A stretch of DNA of 64,000 nt from Strigamia acuminata (taxonomy: Eukaryota; Arthropoda; Chilopoda; Geophilomorpha; Linotaeniidae), in the NCBI GenBank assembly GCA_949358305.1, contig OX442314.1:12145060-12209059 (forward strand). The letters run 5' to 3'. Position numbers and translations under genes: made by a program. Within the stretch, counting starts at the first letter, position 1; every line of letters starts with the position of its first letter. Of this stretch, positions 63,013-64,000 are shown in pieces. Below the pieces are notes generated by a model. The model was not told where the DNA came from, did not search any database, and saw only the letters and a list, made by a program, of their open reading frames with translations.

Positions 63013-64000
63013 CCGTAACCACATGGTAAACACACAGAATGAAAGTATTTTGTGTTCTAAACGCGAAGTAAAGGTATTTAATAGTTAAAAACAAGAAAAT
63101 ATAAAAAACTACGTTTTTGGGAAAAGGGTTTTATTTTGGTGCTTCAAACCGCTTCCAGAGTGCGCTACTACCCCAGATTTTTTTGTGATTGGTGTAAATT
63201 CTCCATTGGGGCCTCGAAGTCATACTGTGGGACCATAAGTGATACAGTCGAAACTCTTTATAACGAATCGCGTTATAACGAATTATCGATATAACGAATT
63301 GTTTAAAATGACTTGGTTGGCCAGCCATAGAACACCATGTTAAATATTTTCGTTATAACGAATTTCGATATAACGAATTATTCGTTATAACAAACAGGTT
63401 TTCAGGTACACTGTAATACCCATAAGATCTCGTTATAACGAATTTTCAAAACTGATCACATCTGATGCCTATATTTAGAAAACAAAGAAAAATGAAAATG
63501 GCTGCCAAACGAAAGGCAATTTCAATTCAAGACAAGCTGAACATTATTAATGCCATTGACAATGGCAAGAAGCCATCCATTGTAGCTATTGAGTTTAATT
63601 TGTCCCGTTCTACAATTTCAGCTGCAAATTTCAACAATTTTAAAGAATCGGGACAAAATTAACATGAAACTACCATGAAATACTATGTTTATGAATAAAT
63701 AATGTTTTTCATGATACAATTTAATTTTTTCACCTAATTCGTTTTAACGAATTCTCATTATAACGAATCGATTCTTTCGGTCTCTTGCGATTCGTTATAA
63801 AGAGTTTCGACTGTATAAACACTCCCCTTCACTAGCGCGGAATGAATAAGCTTATTCATTTCGCGGTTATTCATTCCGCAGTTGCGCAATTTCGTTGTTG
63901 CGAATTCCTAAGAATGCCTAACAAGTGGGGGCTAGCACTCCCCCATGACCCCCGCGCACCTAACCTTACCAGTGTTTTTTAAACAAATATTCCACGGTTA
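63013..64000. repeat. Dispersed repeat R (copy split by a pogo element)
   Basis: Matches 46173 onward: 63013-63244 corresponds to 46173-46412 and 63816-64000 to 46413 onward. It runs off the window. The BEL LTR directly abuts it at 63012. Confidence 0.85.
63245..63813 (+). mobile_element. pogo/Tigger-type element with transposase N-terminus
   Basis: 569 bases, ends CAGTCGAAACTCTTTATAAC and complement, TA on both sides. It encodes a 65-residue frame at 63465 whose core AAKRKAISIQDKLNIINAID followed by SIVAIEFNLSRSTIS is the CENP-B/Tigger helix-turn-helix. The DDE catalytic region is absent, so it is a deletion derivative. The empty site is visible in repeat R at 46411. Confidence 0.92.

Overview
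This is a window of an AT-rich, intron-rich animal genome, most likely an arthropod and probably a hexapod; I cannot place it more precisely. The evidence is nuclear genes with many short introns (often 50-90 bases), AKT, Rab4 and kynurenine monooxygenase with animal-type architecture, and a BEL/Pao retrotransposon with hAT, Tc1/mariner-pogo and Harbinger-like DNA elements. All exon boundaries were read by eye from reading-frame continuity and GT..AG signals.

Bases 1-34,000 are a compact block of conserved housekeeping genes that mostly alternate in strand, so neighbours are head-to-head or tail-to-tail: CLPTM1 (+, 3' part), a GAPR-1-like CAP protein (-), a small acidic ORF (+), a GPI-type Ly6 protein (-) with an orphan Ly6 exon, an MDM1-like repeat protein (+), Rab4 (-), mitoribosomal mL49 (+), two small two-pass membrane proteins (-), kynurenine 3-monooxygenase (+), COX7A2L/SCAF1 (+), ZFYVE19/ANCHR (+), TRAPPC6 (-), pinin (+), the actin maturation protease ACTMAP (-), the mitochondrial 2-oxodicarboxylate carrier SLC25A21 (+) and AKT (+). 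The block mixes trafficking (Rab4, TRAPPC6, CLPTM1, GAPR-1), mitochondrial function (mL49, COX7A2L, SLC25A21, KMO), splicing (pinin) and signalling (AKT). SLC25A21 and KMO both belong to the wider tryptophan/lysine catabolic network, but nothing shows that the order is functional.

Bases 36,000-51,600 hold the most distinctive content: a local family of small secreted cysteine-rich proteins that I do not recognise. There are four apparently intact copies (A +, B -, C +, D -), one pseudogene (E -) and one two-exon fragment. The intact copies have seven coding exons, each a multiple of three bases long with all introns in phase 0, a signal peptide (weak in copy B) and eight conserved cysteines. 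Introns and spacers are full of inverted-repeat DNA elements, several with visible target-site duplications and matching empty sites elsewhere in the window, so insertion order and copy history can be read directly.

Bases 51,777-63,012 are a decayed BEL/Pao element on the minus strand with near-identical 217-base LTRs. It is interrupted by a Harbinger-like MITE, a 5'-truncated LINE and an hAT-like element that itself carries a nested TA-type element. The window ends in a repeat also present near 46.2 kb, split here by a pogo/Tigger-type element.
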